NCBI GenBank assembly: GCA_964625335.1
Contig: CAZVBE010000008.1
Location: 20,892 to 84,891, forward strand
Reading direction: 5' to 3'
From: CAZGUG01 sp964625335
GTDB lineage: Bacteria > Bacillota > Clostridia > Ch29
Length of the DNA: 64,000 nucleotides
Within the stretch, counting starts at the first letter, position 1, and each line of letters opens with the position of its first letter. Positions 60,919 through 64,000 of this stretch are shown in pieces. The notes beneath the pieces are model-generated. The model was not told the origin of the DNA, did no database searches, and was given only the letters and a program-made list of their open reading frames with translations. The position numbers and the translations under genes are program-made.

Positions 60919-62805
60919 TCAAGCGCTTTTTGTTTTCTTGATAGTAAGACCAGATAACCATTTATTTATTGCTACAGGAATTATTATTAGGCTAAATCCC
61001 ATTACGTCGCTGTATATACCTACTTGCATCAGCGAAATTGCTGCTGCAAAAAACAGTATTCTTGACAGGAGATGAAGTTTCACTTTGAGCCAACCGATCA
61101 ATGAAGCCGCCAGAGCTATGCAGCCTATTAGTGATGTAATAATTGCCCATATAATCTGACCGGCAGAACCGTCAAGCAAAAGCTCCGGGGAATATACAAA
61201 CATATACGGCACTATAAATGAAACCGCTGCAAGTTTCACAGCCTGGATGCCTGTTTTGATCGGATCCGCATCTGCTATGCCTGCCGCCGCATACGTCGAA
61301 AGGGCAACCGGAGGTGTTATTGTTGATAAAGCACCAAAATACAATATAAACAGATGGGCCGGAAGTATGCCAACGCCCATGTTTACCAGTGCAGGAGCGC
61401 CCAGAACTGCTAAAACGAGATAGGCAGCTGTTGTAGGCAGTCCCATGCCCATTACAAGCGAAACAATCATTGTAAGGGGCAGTGCCAATAATAGATGCCC
61501 CCCTGAAAGACCTACTATCATTCTTGACATTTTCACTCCCAGAGAAGTAAGAGTTACAATTCCTATAATAATCCCTGCACATGCACATGCCGCAGAGATA
61601 GATCTTGCTGTTATGGCCGCAGTCCAGAAACCTTTACCGAAATCTTTAAACCCCAGTCTTGTTTCTTTTTTTACATAACTCAATACAATAGTAATGAAGT
61701 ATGCCATAATGCCGGCTTTTAATGGGCTAAACCCTCTAAAGAGCATGACAATAAGCACTATTAACGGTATCATATAATAAAATCCGTTTTTGAGGACCTC
61801 TCTTGTTTTTGGAAGTTCTTCTTTCTTCATTCCTTTTAAACCCAGCTTCTTGGCTTCCAAATATACAGCTGCCATGACAGCAAAGAAATAGAGTATTGCA
61901 GGTATTAAAGCTGCTTTTGCAACAGCAATATAGGAAATTCCAATGATTTCAGCCATTAGAAATGCTACGGCACCCATCACCGGAGGCAATATCTGACCTC
62001 CGTTGGATGCAACGGCTTCTACCGCAGCGGCAAAGGCAGGCTTATAACCGGTTTTCTTCATCAACGGTATTGTAAACGTACCCGTTGTGACAACATTTGC
62101 AACACCACTTCCCGAAATGGTACCCATCATAGCGCTTGAAACAACCGCAGCCTGTGCGGGACCGCCTGAAATCCTGCCGCTAATTGAAAATGCCAGATCC
62201 ACAAAGAACTTGCCTGCGCCTGTATTCTCAAGAAATACTCCTATCAGAATAAACAGGAATATATATGTTGCCGCAACATTCATGGCAGGACCATATATCC
62301 CCTCGGTTCCAAGGTACATAAAAGTAGACAGCCTGGTAAATGAATAACCCTGATGTCTAAGCATCCCGGGCATGTATGGACCCAGGAAAGCATACAGAAT
62401 AAATAATGTAGCCAGGGTAGGCAGTGGCCAGCCAAGTGTCTGGTAACCGGCAACTATAATAAAAATGGTAATTAACGCTCCGAAATATATATCAAAAAAA
62501 GTAGGCGCACCCATCCTTGCCATTATCGCATCATAGTTTAGATACATGTATACGGAAGTAGCCGTAGTAGCTGCTATTCCTAAAACGTTCAAAACAATGT
62601 TCCATGGTTTCCTTTTATTAACATCGGCCAAACCTAATATAAAAATAAAATTACCTATAAGTCCCCAGTGAACTGCTCGCTGGTATACAGCCGGCAGTAC
62701 TCCAAAGTAAGCGGTGCCAACCTGAAATAATCCTAGGGCTATTGCTATGATAAATGCCAGTTTATATAGTATATTTTTTTGTTCCGTTTCTCTTGCTGCC
62801 TCCAC
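60919..62805 (-). CDS. TRAP transporter fused permease (4TM/12TM), TAXI type (2)
   Basis: 628-aa protein with about 18 helices, homologous to the permease at 50318. Conserved stretches are ISGGPAQAAVVSSAMMGTISGSGVANVVTTGTFTIPLMKKTGYKPAFAAAVEAVASNGGQILPPVMGAVAF (about residues 213-283) and LYFGALSTITPPVALSTYAAAG. The start is GTG at 62805 after GGGGG. It is downstream of the TAXI binding protein and upstream of the redox genes. Confidence 0.93.
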   Translation of the reverse strand: MEAARETEQKNILYKLAFIIAIALGLFQVGTAYFGVLPAVYQRAVHWGLIGNFIFILGLADVNKRKPWNIVLNVLGIAATTATSVYMYLNYDAIMARMGAPTFFDIYFGALITIFIIVAGYQTLGWPLPTLATLFILYAFLGPYMPGMLRHQGYSFTRLSTFMYLGTEGIYGPAMNVAATYIFLFILIGVFLENTGAGKFFVDLAFSISGRISGGPAQAAVVSSAMMGTISGSGVANVVTTGTFTIPLMKKTGYKPAFAAAVEAVASNGGQILPPVMGAVAFLMAEIIGISYIAVAKAALIPAILYFFAVMAAVYLEAKKLGLKGMKKEELPKTREVLKNGFYYMIPLIVLIVMLFRGFSPLKAGIMAYFITIVLSYVKKETRLGFKDFGKGFWTAAITARSISAACACAGIIIGIVTLTSLGVKMSRMIVGLSGGHLLLALPLTMIVSLVMGMGLPTTAAYLVLAVLGAPALVNMGVGILPAHLFILYFGALSTITPPVALSTYAAAGIADADPIKTGIQAVKLAAVSFIVPYMFVYSPELLLDGSAGQIIWAIITSLIGCIALAASLIGWLKVKLHLLSRILFFAAAISLMQVGIYSDVMGFSLIIIPVAINKWLSGLTIKKTKSA

Positions 62806-62842
62806 AGTATCAAACCCCCATTGACTAAAGGTATATTTGCTT

Positions 62843-62877
62843 GCAGAGAGCGCCCCATTTAGGGGACGCCTCCCTGC
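62843..62877 (-). promoter_or_regulatory. Intercistronic hairpin between TAXI and permease genes (2)
   Basis: GCAGAGAGCGCCCC pairs with GGGGACGCCTCCCTGC with a bulge (62843-62877). It has the same position relative to the binding-protein gene as the hairpin at 52239-52290. Confidence 0.55.
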
Positions 62878-62888
62878 ATATCAATTGC

Positions 62889-63899
62889 TTAATCTATAAG
62901 GCCTGCTTCCTTATAATACCTCTCTGCACCCGGATGTAGGGGTATCGGTACGGTGGCAGCGTGATCCAGCTTGATGTTTTTTGCCATTGCATGTACTCCC
63001 TCAAGTTGATCCAGGTTTTCATACAGCCCCTTTACAAACTGGTACACCAGTTCCTCCGAAACGCTTTTGTTGGCTATGAGCATTGTTCCGAGGGATAATG
63101 TGTTGATATCTTCACTTATGGTAGAATACGTGCCACCGGGTATTACGAATTTATCATAATAACCGTGCTTACTTAATACACTGTCCCTCGATTGTCCCTC
63201 AACCTGGAGAAGCCTGATATCATTTGTAAGGGCAAGTTCAGTAAGAGCGCTATTGGGATGAGCGCTGACCACTATAAGAGAATCTGCATGTCCGTCTTTC
63301 ATAGCCTGTGCTCCCTCGGCAAAGCTAAGGGTAAGCCCCTCAATGTCGTTTTCAGTAATTCCATATTCAGCCAGAACATTCCAGGACATTATTGCAGATG
63401 ACGATGCCGGAGGACCTACAACTACTTTCTTGCCTTTAAGGTCTTCTATTTTATGTATATCAGAATCCGCAAATACCGCTATCTGCATAGTGCTTGGATA
63501 AAGCGAAGCTACAGCGGCCACATCATAAGCCTCTTCATATGGACCTTCGCCGTTTAGGGCAAAGTATCCAGCATCATTGTTCACGAATGCGAACGCTATT
63601 TCATTCTTGGCGATTCTTCGCCCATTTTCAATTCCGCCGTTTGTTACTTCTCCTGTAGCACTAATCCCGTTATCAACACCTGTAAGTACCTCGGCAATAC
63701 CTACTCCTATAGGATACCATGCGCCACTTGTGCCTCCCGTAGCTATAATAATATCGTGTTCTTCAAAATCCTGTACTTCAGTACCTTGTTCTCCAGTATC
63801 CTGTGCTTCTTCCGGAGTATCCTGGCTGCATCCCATCAACGATACCGTTAAAGCCATGATTACAATAAACAGGCCTATCAGCTTTAATGCCTTTTTCAT
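62889..63899 (-). CDS. TRAP transporter solute-binding protein, TAXI family (2)
   Basis: 336-aa lipoprotein (lipobox SLMGC near residue 25) with TAXI motifs IIATGGTSGAWYPIGVGIAEVL (about 50-71), ENGRRIAKNEIAFAFVNND, GKKVVVGPPASSSAIMSWNVLAEYG and the C-terminal LHPGAERYYKEAG. ATG at 63899 follows GGGAGG; the frame is open 24 codons upstream without a ribosome site. It is the first gene of the UbiX/AOR operon within the window. The sequence upstream (63900-64000) holds an imperfect dyad, ATGAGCA...TGCTCAT, but no clear promoter. Confidence 0.92.
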   Translation of the reverse strand: MKKALKLIGLFIVIMALTVSLMGCSQDTPEEAQDTGEQGTEVQDFEEHDIIIATGGTSGAWYPIGVGIAEVLTGVDNGISATGEVTNGGIENGRRIAKNEIAFAFVNNDAGYFALNGEGPYEEAYDVAAVASLYPSTMQIAVFADSDIHKIEDLKGKKVVVGPPASSSAIMSWNVLAEYGITENDIEGLTLSFAEGAQAMKDGHADSLIVVSAHPNSALTELALTNDIRLLQVEGQSRDSVLSKHGYYDKFVIPGGTYSTISEDINTLSLGTMLIANKSVSEELVYQFVKGLYENLDQLEGVHAMAKNIKLDHAATVPIPLHPGAERYYKEAGLID

Positions 63900-64000
63900 T
63901 TTTACTCCTCCCTTGTATACTATGAGCAGCAACCGATTTGGACCTAAATTTCCAGTTCGGAGGTTGCTCATATTGATATTTATTGACTTAATAATGCTGT

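Noticed and set aside
1..64000. CRISPR arrays, rRNA genes, transposases, phage genes and biosynthetic or defence systems
   Set aside because: No regularly spaced repeats, rRNA signatures, transposase or integrase motifs were found on either strand.

Overview
The window looks like part of the chromosome of an anaerobic, Gram-positive, low-to-moderate-GC bacterium of the class Clostridia. Supporting signs are AGGAGG-type ribosome sites, frequent TTG starts, PyrR attenuation, a c-di-GMP-I riboswitch, a tungsten-type aldehyde oxidoreductase (AOR), a class 1B dihydroorotate dehydrogenase with PyrK, and a biotin-free OadA/PycB-type carboxyltransferase. I cannot name a genus. Almost all large genes are on the minus strand, in long operons. 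One 100-N scaffold gap lies at 20267-20366.

Layout. 1-3284: a methylthioadenosine (MTA) salvage operon (mtnA, mtaD, mtnP, then a class II aldolase cut by the window edge), which fits a DHAP-type shunt. 3411-10072: single genes (PgpA/YutG, a zinc phospholipase C-like protein, tRNA-Thr(CGU), a macro-domain protein, small membrane proteins, an AraC/GyrI regulator, a lipoprotein coupled to a 48-residue microprotein, YlmH). 10127-11524: OadA-like subunit. 11595-19485: PyrDB/PyrK, an IclR regulator, an AroM-like protein and a complete LIV-type ABC importer. Facing it are an aspartate aminotransferase and a PucR regulator (20393-23394).

23468-29446: two amidohydrolases and a DctPQM TRAP transporter. 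29888-35300: a PyrR-attenuated pyrimidine operon (pyrR, pyrF, pyrE, an IclR gene, carbamate kinase, pyrB), preceded by a cyclic amidohydrolase with its own promoter. Carbamate kinase next to aspartate carbamoyltransferase, with dihydroorotate dehydrogenase and a cyclic amidase nearby, would allow fermentative breakdown of dihydroorotate/carbamoyl-aspartate as well as biosynthesis.

37005-53316: two further catabolic operons with transporters. One has a TRAP DctPQM, an SDR, a maleate isomerase-like protein and an amidohydrolase. The other has a TAXI-TRAP, an ornithine-cyclodeaminase homologue, an M20 hydrolase lacking the usual catalytic Glu, an isochorismatase-type amidase and a dihydroxyphthalate decarboxylase-like protein. 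PucR and IclR genes lie between them. 53619-55592: a chemoreceptor behind a c-di-GMP riboswitch.

55882-63899: the most unusual operon. It has a TAXI-TRAP importer, a second PyrK, a DHODH paralogue without the catalytic Cys motif, UbiX, an LpdD-like prenyl-flavin chaperone, a four-cluster ferredoxin and an AOR, but no UbiD decarboxylase in the window. Overall the region is an accessory island for uptake and anaerobic breakdown of cyclic amides and carboxylic or aromatic acids. Substrates cannot be read from sequence.
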